A stretch of 9,123 nucleotides of DNA from JBDNDK01 sp046719185 (GTDB taxonomy: Bacteria; Armatimonadota; UBA5829), in the NCBI GenBank assembly GCA_046719185.1, contig JBDNDK010000096.1, positions 1-9,123 of the forward strand, written 5' to 3'. This document shows positions 1 to 6,100 of the stretch, piece after piece (the first letter of the stretch is position 1; each line of letters starts with the position of its first letter). The notes beneath the pieces are model-generated. The model searched no databases. It saw nothing but the letters and a program-made list of their open reading frames with translations, and was not told where the DNA came from. The position numbers and the translations under genes are program-made.

Positions 1-1327
1 CTGATTCTAAATTAGATTTAGTTTTCTCTATATCTTGAACTTGTGACTTTAAATCCCTAATTTTATTATCATATTTTGCTATACCTTGCTCTAATTGCAA
101 GATTCTTTGTTTTGAGTATTGAAGAGAGTTCTTTTTTGAGGCAACTTCTTTGACAAGCTCAAGGTAATTTGCTTTGTGGTCATTTACAAGTTTTGCATAT
201 TTAGAATAATCATTTTCAATATCAGTAATTTTTTTTATTAATTCATTATATTTAATTTCTTTTTCTTTTTCTATTTTTAATGCAAATTCTTTCTGCCTAT
301 TTAATTCATCTATTTTTTTTTGTATATCATCAATTCTTGAATGTAATATATCAACCTCAGTGTCTGAGTTTTGAATTGATGATTCTACAGATTTTAGTCT
401 TTCTTTTAGAAGTGTTTCTCTGTTTTCAAGTCTGTTTATATTAGCTAATATACTTTGATGAACTTTTCTCGAGTTTTCAAGCTCTTCTTCAAATTTCTGA
501 AGCATTTTGCTTTCATTATCTCTGCTTTGTTCAAGCTCACATATCATTGTCTCATAATCAGAAATTTTTTTATCTGAATCTTGTTTTGATATTTTTATTT
601 CATCAAGAGTTTTATATATCCTTTTTATATCTTTTATCAGTATTCCTGTTTCTATTTCTCTAAGTCTTGATACAAGTGAATTATATTTTTTAGCGTCTTC
701 TGATTGAGCTTTCAATGGTTCTAATTGTCCTTCAAGCTCACTCATAATATCATAGACTCTTCTTAGGTTCTCTTCTGTTTTTTCAAGCTTTCTGACTGCT
801 TCTTTTCTTCTATGTCTATATTTTTTTACACCAGCTGCTTCTTCAAAAAGCTCCCTTCGATCTTCTGGTTTTGCAGAGAGAACTGCATCAATTTCGCCTT
901 GAGTAACCATTGAATAAGCTTCTCTGCCAATACCTGTATCCAAAAAGAGTTCATATATATCTTTTAATCTGCATTTAGTGCCATTGATTAAATATTCAGC
1001 TTCACCATTTTTGTATGCTCTTCTTGTAACTTTAACCTCTGAGAAATTTATAGGCAATGTACCACAACTATTGTCTAGAACTATAGATACTTCAGCCATT
1101 CCAAGAGCTTTTCTTGTATCGCTCCCTTTGAATATCACATCAATTGCTTTTTGACCTCTAATATTTCTTATATTAGACTCACCAAGCACCCATAAAAGTG
1201 CATCAGCAATATTGCTTTTTCCAGATCCATTAGGACCTACAATTGATGTAATACCTTCACTTAATACAATTTCTGTTTTATCAGCAAATGTTTTGAAACC
1301 AAGCAATTCAATTTTTTTTACAAACAT
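1..1327 (-). CDS. smc: Chromosome segregation protein SMC, N-terminal part (cut by window edge)
   Basis: SMC forms the ATP-driven ring that compacts and segregates the bacterial chromosome with ScpA and ScpB. The frame is open from ATG at 1327 to the left edge (442 codons, roughly the first third of a usual 1,150-1,200-residue SMC). The ABC-type head half is clear. It starts MFVKKIELLGFKTFADKT and has Walker A GPNGSGKS at residues 31-38. The segment around residues 57-73 (RGQKAIDVIFKGSDTRK), the NGEAEYLINGTKCRLKDI stretch (about 107-124) and MVTQGEIDAVL (about 140-150) all match the bacterial SMC head. From about residue 165 the protein becomes Glu/Lys/Leu-rich heptad-type coiled coil up to the window edge. 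The hinge, second coil and Walker B half lie outside. An AAGGAAAT ribosome site lies just upstream. A terminator separates it from the PEP-CTERM gene, so it is probably its own transcription unit. Confidence 0.96.
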   Translation of the reverse strand, partial: MFVKKIELLGFKTFADKTEIVLSEGITSIVGPNGSGKSNIADALLWVLGESNIRNIRGQKAIDVIFKGSDTRKALGMAEVSIVLDNSCGTLPINFSEVKVTRRAYKNGEAEYLINGTKCRLKDIYELFLDTGIGREAYSMVTQGEIDAVLSAKPEDRRELFEEAAGVKKYRHRRKEAVRKLEKTEENLRRVYDIMSELEGQLEPLKAQSEDAKKYNSLVSRLREIETGILIKDIKRIYKTLDEIKISKQDSDKKISDYETMICELEQSRDNESKMLQKFEEELENSRKVHQSILANINRLENRETLLKERLKSVESSIQNSDTEVDILHSRIDDIQKKIDELNRQKEFALKIEKEKEIKYNELIKKITDIENDYSKYAKLVNDHKANYLELVKEVASKKNSLQYSKQRILQLEQGIAKYDNKIRDLKSQVQDIEKTKSNLES

Positions 1328-1340
1328 AAATATATTTCCT

Positions 1341-1357
1341 TATGAATGATATTCATA
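1341..1357. repeat. Inverted repeat just upstream of the smc ribosome site
   Basis: TATGAAT-GAT-ATTCATA gives two perfect 7-base arms around a 3-base spacer. It overlaps by one base the smc ribosome site (AAGGAAAT on the minus strand, plus-strand ATTTCCTT at 1334-1341). It could be a small operator or a weak AU-rich hairpin that limits ribosome access. In sequence this AT-rich a chance match is possible. Confidence 0.4.
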
Positions 1358-1383
1358 CTCACAAGCTATAATTGGATTAGTTT

Positions 1384-1414
1384 ATTATATACTATGATTT
1401 TTATATACGTGCAA
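1384..1414 (-). promoter_or_regulatory. Possible smc promoter
   Basis: On the minus strand a perfect -10 TATAAT (1384-1389) is preceded by TTGCAC (1409-1414) as a poor -35 at a long 19-base spacing. Shifting the -10 to TATATA restores 17 bases. It lies about 55 bases upstream of the smc start and downstream of the neighbour's terminator, so the position is right, but in AT-rich DNA the match itself is weak. Confidence 0.35.
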
Positions 1415-1458
1415 ACAATTTATTATATTGGGTAATAAATCCTCATTTATGTATATAT

Positions 1459-1489
1459 AAAAAAAGAGTCAGGTATTAAAACCTGACTC
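1459..1489 (-). terminator. Intrinsic terminator of the PEP-CTERM gene
   Basis: On the minus strand a perfect 9-bp stem (GAGTCAGGT / ACCTGACTC, 1466-1474 with 1481-1489) closes a 6-base loop and is followed at once by seven T (1459-1465) and more AT. It begins about 35 bases after the PEP-CTERM stop codon. An A-rich run on its other side (1502-1513 as T on the plus strand) may let it work in both directions. Confidence 0.9.
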
Positions 1490-1513
1490 CACGACGCCGT
1501 GTTTTTATTTTTT
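1490..1513 (+). terminator. Small second hairpin with plus-strand T tract
   Basis: CACG-ACGC-CGTG (1490-1501) is a short GC-rich 4-bp hairpin abutting the larger terminator stem. On the plus strand it is followed by TTTTTATTTTTT (1502-1513). Together with the 1466-1489 stem it could stop plus-strand transcription. No plus-strand gene ends here, so its role is uncertain. Confidence 0.35.
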
Positions 1514-1523
1514 AATTATTTAT

Positions 1524-2066
1524 TTACTTTCTTCTTCTTAATGCAAAACCAGCAAGTCCAACTAAGCCAGTTCCAAGAGCAGCAATTGTGCCAGGCTCAG
1601 GAACAGGTGTTGGGTGAACCATTACACCAAAGAAACCTTTGTCAATTGTGTTATCTGTGTATGCAATGAATGTTGCTGATTGACCAGGTAATACAGGATT
1701 TCCATAGAAATAGAAATCAAGTGTTGCACCTGTTGGATCAGTGTTGTTTACAACAATTGTTGCACCTGTAACGCTTGTAGATGATAGTGAGGCATCAAAT
1801 GTTACATTAGCAAGATTTGACCAGAGTGGAGGTGTTCCTGCAACAAAAATCTTGAAATGGAAATCACCCCATGCAATGTCACTGTTGTTTGTAGCGTTTA
1901 CTGTAACTGTGCCCTTGAATGGGAAATCATCAAGGTGATTTTCTGAGTAGGCATAATCTATTCCTACACCATCAAAAGACCATGTGATGATACCATCATG
2001 AGCAAATGTTGCGGTTCCTAGCACAAACACGGCAATTAATGCTAGGAGAAAACTTCTCATCTTCAT
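1524..2066 (-). CDS. Exported PEP-CTERM sorting-domain protein
   Basis: A 180-residue protein with a clean N-terminal signal peptide (positive MKMR, hydrophobic core, predicted cleavage after TFA at residue 22). The C-terminal tripartite PEP-CTERM signal has VPEP at 155-158, a hydrophobic segment rich in Gly/Ala/Leu, and RRRK at the end. Such proteins are exported by Sec, then cut and anchored or released by an exosortase; no exosortase is in this window. The middle (23-150) is rich in Thr, Asn, Asp and aromatic residues, has no Cys, and looks like a beta-sandwich surface domain. I cannot assign it a specific function. The start at 2066 is supported by AAGGAG at 2075-2080, eight bases upstream; an internal ATG two codons later is less well placed. 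Promoter, leader and terminator indicate a single-gene unit. Confidence 0.93.
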   Translation of the reverse strand: MKMRSFLLALIAVFVLGTATFAHDGIITWSFDGVGIDYAYSENHLDDFPFKGTVTVNATNNSDIAWGDFHFKIFVAGTPPLWSNLANVTFDASLSSTSVTGATIVVNNTDPTGATLDFYFYGNPVLPGQSATFIAYTDNTIDKGFFGVMVHPTPVPEPGTIAALGTGLVGLAGFALRRRK

Positions 2067-2168
2067 TTACATAACTCCTTCCCTCTACACCAAATTTCTG
2101 GTATAGTTCCAGACAAGTATTATTGGAAGATGTGCAATTTTAGTTTTTATACATTTCTTCCAATATAC
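2067..2168 (-). promoter_or_regulatory. Structured 5' leader of the PEP-CTERM gene
   Basis: Between the predicted start of transcription (about 2168) and the ATG lie about 100 bases with several inverted repeats, read on the minus strand. The first is a perfect 10-bp stem TATTGGAAGA / TCTTCCAATA (2156-2165 with 2121-2130) almost at the 5' end. Then come two mutually exclusive hairpins. TCTGG / CCAGA (2109-2113 with 2097-2101) competes with an 8-bp stem CTATACCA / TGGTGTAG with one G-U pair (2099-2106 with 2085-2092). The latter ends four bases before the ribosome site AAGGAG (2075-2080). This could stabilise the mRNA or gate translation. Confidence 0.55.
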
Positions 2169-2174
2169 ATTTTT

Positions 2175-2203
2175 AGGTTATCATGGGATAGGCTTGTTGT
2201 CAA
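2175..2203 (-). promoter_or_regulatory. Sigma-70-type promoter of the PEP-CTERM gene
   Basis: On the minus strand a perfect -35 TTGACA (2198-2203) is followed after exactly 17 bases by TAACCT (2175-2180). The weak -10 (3 of 6) is compensated by a TG one base upstream (extended -10, TGATAACCT). The predicted transcription start near 2168 falls just before the 10-bp leader stem, which supports the assignment. Confidence 0.65.
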
Positions 2204-2385
2204 GTAATATTTGAATATTTTTTTAATTGTTATTTTCTTAAATATATCTTGCACTTGTGTAGTTTTGAAGCTGATTCTGATCTTATTAGTAGGAATTCAT
2301 ATAGATTTGAGCACATTTGTGCTAACATGCGTTTTATATTAGATACTATTATAACATTATTATATCATATATAGTCATACATATA
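2204..2385. other. AT-rich intergenic stretch without a gene
   Basis: With the leader and promoter this makes a 319-base gap between two minus-strand genes. No reading frame of note or RNA gene is seen. It contains the short palindrome at 2310-2323 and AT-rich DNA that could hide weak promoters. No intrinsic terminator is visible after the 278-residue gene: the palindrome is not followed by a T tract on the minus strand. Confidence 0.6.
2310..2323. repeat. Short perfect palindrome, possible operator
   Basis: AGCACA-TT-TGTGCT has two 6-base arms around a 2-base centre, in an AT-rich stretch about 107 bases upstream of the PEP-CTERM -35. Its size and symmetry suit a dimeric regulator. I do not recognise it as the site of a known family; in particular it is not a standard CRP or LexA box. 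Confidence 0.35.
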
Positions 2386-3222
2386 TCACAGATTGATTAT
2401 GCTGCTTCCTGGTTTTTCTTTCTCAACTTTGAAGGGTTTTTCTTTGAAATCGTAAAAAGCAACTATTGAATCAAGTGCATTATCAGCTTTTTCTGTTGCA
2501 TTATCAATTGATTCTTGTATAGACTTATCTGCTTTAATTTCCTGCAATTCTGATAACAGTCTTTGTAAATCTTCTATGTTTGAAAGATTTACATTTCTAA
2601 AACTAATAGCTATGGCACCAATTGCAGCAGTTTGATTGACTATTACTTTTCTATATAAACCAGAAAATTCCCTTGCCTCTGGAGGTGCTATCCTTTTGTC
2701 ATAATATCTTAGCATATCTTCCCAGTTTTTATGTTGTCTGCTTAATTCATTTTTTGCATCTGCTAGTGGATCTATTGCATCTCTTCCATCAGGATTCATT
2801 GCCCAATTAATCATTGATAATAATGCTTGTGCCTGACCACCTGCTCCCATTAGCTGCTGGGCTCTTGCAGTATCTCTCAGTAATTTCTGCCTATGTGCCT
2901 CAACACCTTTCACAAATTCTAAATAGTCAATCAACTCTTGAGATGGGTCTGGTTTTTCTCTATCTTTTAAAGCTAAATCATCTGGTGGGTTTTTACCAAT
3001 CGGTGAATTTAATACATTCCCCGTAGGAGGCTCTGCAGATGGAGCAGAAACAACATTCTTTGGAATACTTGTTTCACTGTCATCAACAAACATTAATGAA
3101 CTTCTATCTTTACTTGAGTATGTTGCTATAGCAATTGTTATTGCAAAAATAACTAATACAGCAATAAGTATATAGGTTGCTTTATTTTGAGTTTTTCTTT
3201 GTTTTCTTTTTTGTTTTTCCAT
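2386..3222 (-). CDS. Unrecognised membrane-anchored helical protein
   Basis: I do not recognise this 278-residue protein. It starts with a very basic stretch (about residues 1-15, KQKRKQRK), then one hydrophobic segment (about 16-34), so it is probably a single-pass inner-membrane protein with its body outside the cytoplasm. Residues about 45-93 form a Pro/Ser/Asp-rich linker. Residues about 94-255 look mainly alpha-helical (YLEFVKGVEAHRQKLL, ELSRQHKNWEDMLRYYDKR, IEDLQRLLSELQEIK), with few Gly or Pro except a short GAGG turn. The C-terminal 20 residues are Lys/Glu-rich. There is no Cys and no enzyme motif. The start at 3222 is the only reasonable one before the membrane segment; the ribosome site (AGGGGA about 11 bases upstream) is mediocre. 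It lies 241 bases downstream of the mannosidase, with a terminator-like RNA element between, and may be controlled by that element. Confidence 0.8.
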   Translation of the reverse strand: MEKQKRKQRKTQNKATYILIAVLVIFAITIAIATYSSKDRSSLMFVDDSETSIPKNVVSAPSAEPPTGNVLNSPIGKNPPDDLALKDREKPDPSQELIDYLEFVKGVEAHRQKLLRDTARAQQLMGAGGQAQALLSMINWAMNPDGRDAIDPLADAKNELSRQHKNWEDMLRYYDKRIAPPEAREFSGLYRKVIVNQTAAIGAIAISFRNVNLSNIEDLQRLLSELQEIKADKSIQESIDNATEKADNALDSIVAFYDFKEKPFKVEKEKPGSSIINL

Positions 3223-3323
3223 AATTTGCCCAATCCCCTAGTCTTATACATATCAGACGACATATCAATAATAAATGTGCCCTGTTGTAAAATATCGTTT
3301 TTTAATAATGAATATATTATTAC

Positions 3324-3354
3324 AAAAAAAATAGGCCCCGCATCTCGCGAAGCC
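3324..3354 (-). terminator. Intrinsic terminator between the mannosidase and the 278-residue gene
   Basis: On the minus strand GGCTTCGC-GAGAT-GCGGGGCC (3354 down to 3334) forms an 8-bp stem if two G-U pairs are allowed. It is followed by TA and eight T (3331 down to 3324). On the plus strand the same positions would give C-A mismatches and no T tract, so the minus strand is the functional direction. It either ends the mannosidase transcript or acts as the expression platform of the preceding stem. Confidence 0.75.
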
Positions 3355-3412
3355 CGGAGGGAAGGAGGAAAAGATGGTCGTTTGTGCCAATTAAGTTGTT
3401 CCGTCTCCGGGC
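3334..3412 (-). promoter_or_regulatory. GC-rich structured RNA element, riboswitch- or attenuator-like
   Basis: This island is about 60% G+C in a roughly one-third G+C window. On the minus strand a perfect 8-bp stem GCCCGGAG / CTCCGGGC (3405-3412 with 3352-3359) closes a 61-base element. The stem continues as GGAA / TTCC after a 2-base bulge, and a short TGG / CCA hairpin may lie inside. Its 3' arm shares three bases (3352-3354) with the 5' arm of the following terminator, so the full stems cannot both form. That is the usual layout of a ligand- or factor-controlled terminator. The target would be the 278-residue gene, which starts 102 bases beyond the T tract. I could not match it to a known class (c-di-GMP, TPP, FMN, cobalamin, SAM, SRP RNA and tmRNA cores are absent). 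Confidence 0.5.
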
Positions 3413-3463
3413 AATAAATCTAATATGTTTTTTTAATTTTTTAAAAATATTTTTTCTTTTAAT

Positions 3464-5962
3464 TTATGCTTTTATCGGTGATGCTGTTCTTATTACTTTT
3501 GGAAGCTTTGCATTATCTCCCATTCTCAGTTCATAAGGTATGCCGGGAAGTAAATCAAAACAGTTGTCCTCAAAATGAGCTTCACCAGTGTTGTCTATAC
3601 AAACACACCACACAAACACAGGTGATTCAAAAACAACACAGTCATCATGCTTTCTAACATCAACACAAGTCTCACTAAATTTCAAATCTTTATGAGGTGC
3701 ATTGAATAGTCTTTCTTGAGATATAATTTTTCCATCTTTTATAAGCAATACAAATGCAGCAGAACTCTCATAACCAATTGCATACCATTTATCTAATGAT
3801 ATTTCACCAATCTTAATAGAACAGTTTGCAGGAATTTCTATATTATCTTGCCTGTCTTCTGGAAACCCACCAGCAAGATTGAAGATACCATATCTAATCT
3901 GCCCTATCCAAGGTTTCAGAGTATCATTAACAGCATAGAAAGATACATTATCTCCATCTAATGCTGCAATTGCTCTAATATTTTTAAAAGCATTCCTCAC
4001 AGGATGATATGAAAGTTTTTTCCGCAGATAATAGTCAACAATAGTCCAGCCATGGCTTACTGGCCAGGAATCATTATACATCCAAAAAACTGCAGATGAA
4101 GAATCATATTTTCTTCTGCGAAAATTGTTTATATATTCTCTTAATCCTTCAGACTGCATCACAGCACTATAAAAAAGATAATCTTCAAAACTCATATCTC
4201 TAGGATTTTTGCCAAGCCATCTTTCAATCATGTCATAACAAGCACCTTGAGGCTCATGCATATAATTCATCAGATTATCATGAAATTCCCAGCTAGGTGA
4301 GAATAGTTTTCTTTGAGACTCCGGCAAGAATTGATTAACTGTTGTTGGCAGTGATGCTCCAAGCACACCACCCTCATTTGGAAATCTGCTGATATCATCT
4401 CTATATGCCCAGAAATTAGACTTGTGCTCACCAATTGATACTCCCCAAGGATGCTGGTCACCTGTTGTAGGATCATTTGGGTCTCTATGATTTTCAGAAT
4501 ATGGAGAACTAGGCCAATATGGTCTTGATGGATCTTCTGATAACAGTATTCTTGGTATTTCCATGTGATATAGTGCATAATCTGGATGTGGTTTTTCTTT
4601 ATCATATGACCAACACCAAGCTGCCCATTCAAGCTCATTATTTCCACACCATATAGCAAGACTGGGATATTCAGATAAATCTCTTACAGCAAATCTAATT
4701 TCATTTCTTACTAAGTTAAGATACTCTGGGTTGTCTGTTGGATATTTTGAACAAGCAAACAAGAAATCATGCCAAACTAATATTCCAAGCTCATCACATC
4801 TTTCTAAGAATGAATGATCTGCATACAATCCACCACCCCAAATCCTGAGGAAATTAAACTCTGCATCATAGGCAAGTTCAACTAGCTTCCTATAATGCTC
4901 TGGTGTAACCTTGGAATATATCATATCTGCAGGCACCCAATTGCCACCTTTGCAGAATATGGGTTCATTATTTACTTTGATTATAAAATACTCACCTTTT
5001 TCTGGGTGTGGAGATTTATCTATTTCAATTTTTCTAAATCCAGTTCTAGCAGAAAAAGAATCTTCAATGTTTCCTTTTATGATGAGTTTTGCTGAAATGT
5101 CATATAGATTTTGTTCACCATACTCTCTAGGCCACCACAATTTTGGATTATCTATATCAATCTCTATATTGTAGTTTGCCATACCCGGTTTAAGGGATAT
5201 TAATTTTATATGTTCTATTCCAGCTTGTGGAATACTAATCACAATATCTGCTTCAATATGATAGTGCTGAACATTTTCTATATTTAGATTTATATTAAGT
5301 TTTGCATTTGATAAATCTTCAGATAGAATTGAATAAATACATTTGGAATCTATTCTTGCATTCTCTGCCCATTCTATTTTCACTGGTCTAAATATGCCAA
5401 CATTTATCAATCTAGGATTCCAATCCCAAGAAAATTGATATTGAGGCTTTCTGAGCCATGCTCTTTTATGAAGAGGATGATCAAAGTTTGGATTATAATC
5501 TTTGCCATTTTTATCAGATACATAATACAGTCCACCATCAAGCATCACAGCAAGAGTATTCTCACCTTGTTTTAATTTTTCTGTTATGTTTATTCTGCAG
5601 GGAATATATGCATTACAATGAGTGCCAATTAACTCTCCATTAAGATATATTTGTGCATCTAAGTCTAAGCCTTCAAAAACTATCCAGCAAGGCTTATTTA
5701 AAGCCTCTGATGGTGCTTCAAATTTCTTTCTGTAAACCCAAACCTGCTCCTCAACCCATCTTGCCTTCTGTGCATTGTCTGCAAAGTTTAAATCATCAAT
5801 TATGCCTTCTCTTTCTAAATCTAAATGAATTTCACCGGGAACTATTGCAGGATAGAATACAGTCTCATCACAATCTTCTTTTATAAAATTTTGTGGAAAT
5901 CCATGTTGTCCATCAAAACCTCTAATTTTCCAATTTCCATCAAGACTGATATAATTAGTCAT
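3464..5962 (-). CDS. Glycoside hydrolase family 2, beta-mannosidase-type
   Basis: Retaining exo-glycosidase of the GH2 beta-mannosidase group, removing terminal beta-mannose from oligosaccharides. The 832-residue length is typical. Domain order fits: N-terminal jelly-roll (about 1-200, with WVYRKKFEAP and IYLNGELIG), Ig-like domain (200-310), TIM barrel (about 320-660), then C-terminal beta domains. The barrel carries FCKGGNWVPADM (336-347), FLRIWGGGLY (371-380), WHDFLFAC (397-404) and AIWCGNNELEW (436-446). E443 is the likely acid/base. E530 in FPNEGG is the likely nucleophile, where many relatives have SEFG. There is no signal peptide, so it is probably cytoplasmic. AAGGAG lies 11 bases upstream of the ATG. 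It is divergent from the rhamnosidase across 138 bases, suggesting shared control. Related GH2 activities (endo-beta-mannosidase, exo-glucosaminidase) cannot be excluded. Confidence 0.92.
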   Translation of the reverse strand: MTNYISLDGNWKIRGFDGQHGFPQNFIKEDCDETVFYPAIVPGEIHLDLEREGIIDDLNFADNAQKARWVEEQVWVYRKKFEAPSEALNKPCWIVFEGLDLDAQIYLNGELIGTHCNAYIPCRINITEKLKQGENTLAVMLDGGLYYVSDKNGKDYNPNFDHPLHKRAWLRKPQYQFSWDWNPRLINVGIFRPVKIEWAENARIDSKCIYSILSEDLSNAKLNINLNIENVQHYHIEADIVISIPQAGIEHIKLISLKPGMANYNIEIDIDNPKLWWPREYGEQNLYDISAKLIIKGNIEDSFSARTGFRKIEIDKSPHPEKGEYFIIKVNNEPIFCKGGNWVPADMIYSKVTPEHYRKLVELAYDAEFNFLRIWGGGLYADHSFLERCDELGILVWHDFLFACSKYPTDNPEYLNLVRNEIRFAVRDLSEYPSLAIWCGNNELEWAAWCWSYDKEKPHPDYALYHMEIPRILLSEDPSRPYWPSSPYSENHRDPNDPTTGDQHPWGVSIGEHKSNFWAYRDDISRFPNEGGVLGASLPTTVNQFLPESQRKLFSPSWEFHDNLMNYMHEPQGACYDMIERWLGKNPRDMSFEDYLFYSAVMQSEGLREYINNFRRRKYDSSSAVFWMYNDSWPVSHGWTIVDYYLRKKLSYHPVRNAFKNIRAIAALDGDNVSFYAVNDTLKPWIGQIRYGIFNLAGGFPEDRQDNIEIPANCSIKIGEISLDKWYAIGYESSAAFVLLIKDGKIISQERLFNAPHKDLKFSETCVDVRKHDDCVVFESPVFVWCVCIDNTGEAHFEDNCFDLLPGIPYELRMGDNAKLPKVIRTASPIKA

Positions 5963-5993
5963 TAAATGCTATACTCCTTATAACAAATGATAA

Positions 5994-6023
5994 TTTAAAA
6001 TTGTTTATCAGATTATATATACT
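5994..6023 (+). promoter_or_regulatory. Possible promoter of the rhamnosidase operon
   Basis: TTTAAA (5994-5999, 4 of 6) and TATACT (6018-6023, 5 of 6) at 18-base spacing point toward the rhamnosidase. The -10 overlaps the mannosidase -10 on the other strand and the left arm of the inverted repeat. The AT-rich background makes this a weak call. Confidence 0.35.
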
Positions 6024-6040
6024 AGGTGCTTAATAGTCTA
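6012..6040 (-). promoter_or_regulatory. Probable promoter of the beta-mannosidase gene
   Basis: On the minus strand TAGACT (6035-6040, 4 of 6 to the -35 consensus) is followed after exactly 17 bases by a perfect TATAAT (6012-6017). It points toward the mannosidase start at 5962, giving a leader of about 45 bases with an AAGGAG ribosome site at 5974-5979. Confidence 0.6.
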
Positions 6041-6042
6041 GT
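6021..6042. repeat. Inverted repeat in the divergent promoter region, candidate operator
   Basis: ACTAG (6021-6025) and CTAGT (6038-6042) are perfect 5-base inverted arms 12 bases apart. The left arm lies in the spacer of the predicted mannosidase promoter and overlaps the end of the candidate rhamnosidase -10; the right arm covers the mannosidase -35. The centre is at the exact midpoint of the two start codons. A dimeric regulator bound here could control both genes. Confidence 0.4.
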
Positions 6043-6100
6043 TTAAAATGATTTTATATATTTGATTGACCTAAAATACGGAGGTGTTATACTTTCAATT

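Noticed and set aside
1..1327. RecN, Rad50/SbcC or MukB instead of SMC
   Set aside because: The SMC-specific segments after Walker A (RGQKAIDVIFKGSDTRK, the EYLINGTKCRLKDI stretch, MVTQGEIDAVL and FEEAAGVKKYRHRR) fit SMC and not those relatives.
2301..2385. Terminator after the 278-residue gene
   Set aside because: The only dyad there is the short 14-base palindrome, and it lacks a downstream T tract on the minus strand.
3384..3389. TGGCAC on the minus strand as a sigma-54 -24 element (such promoters serve some PEP-CTERM regulons)
   Set aside because: No TTGC-type -12 element lies at the required spacing, and the bases fall inside the RNA element.
3334..3412. Known RNA classes: SRP RNA, tmRNA, c-di-GMP, TPP, FMN, cobalamin, SAM riboswitches
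   Set aside because: None of the conserved core sequences I know for these classes is present on either strand.
3187..3417. 76-codon plus-strand frame across the GC-rich island
   Set aside because: It runs over the start of the 278-residue gene and the RNA stems, has no convincing ribosome site, and its protein changes character abruptly at the GC-rich part, so it is better explained by RNA structure.
4270..4659. 129-codon minus-strand frame inside the mannosidase gene
   Set aside because: It overlaps the catalytic barrel coding region in another frame and its composition is typical of a shadow; the GH2 frame is unmistakable.
6062..6100. TTG start extending the rhamnosidase by 13 residues
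   Set aside because: The start would lie upstream of the strong GGAGGTG site, which would then be inside the gene, and the extra residues add nothing family-like. ATG at 6101 is preferred despite long spacing.
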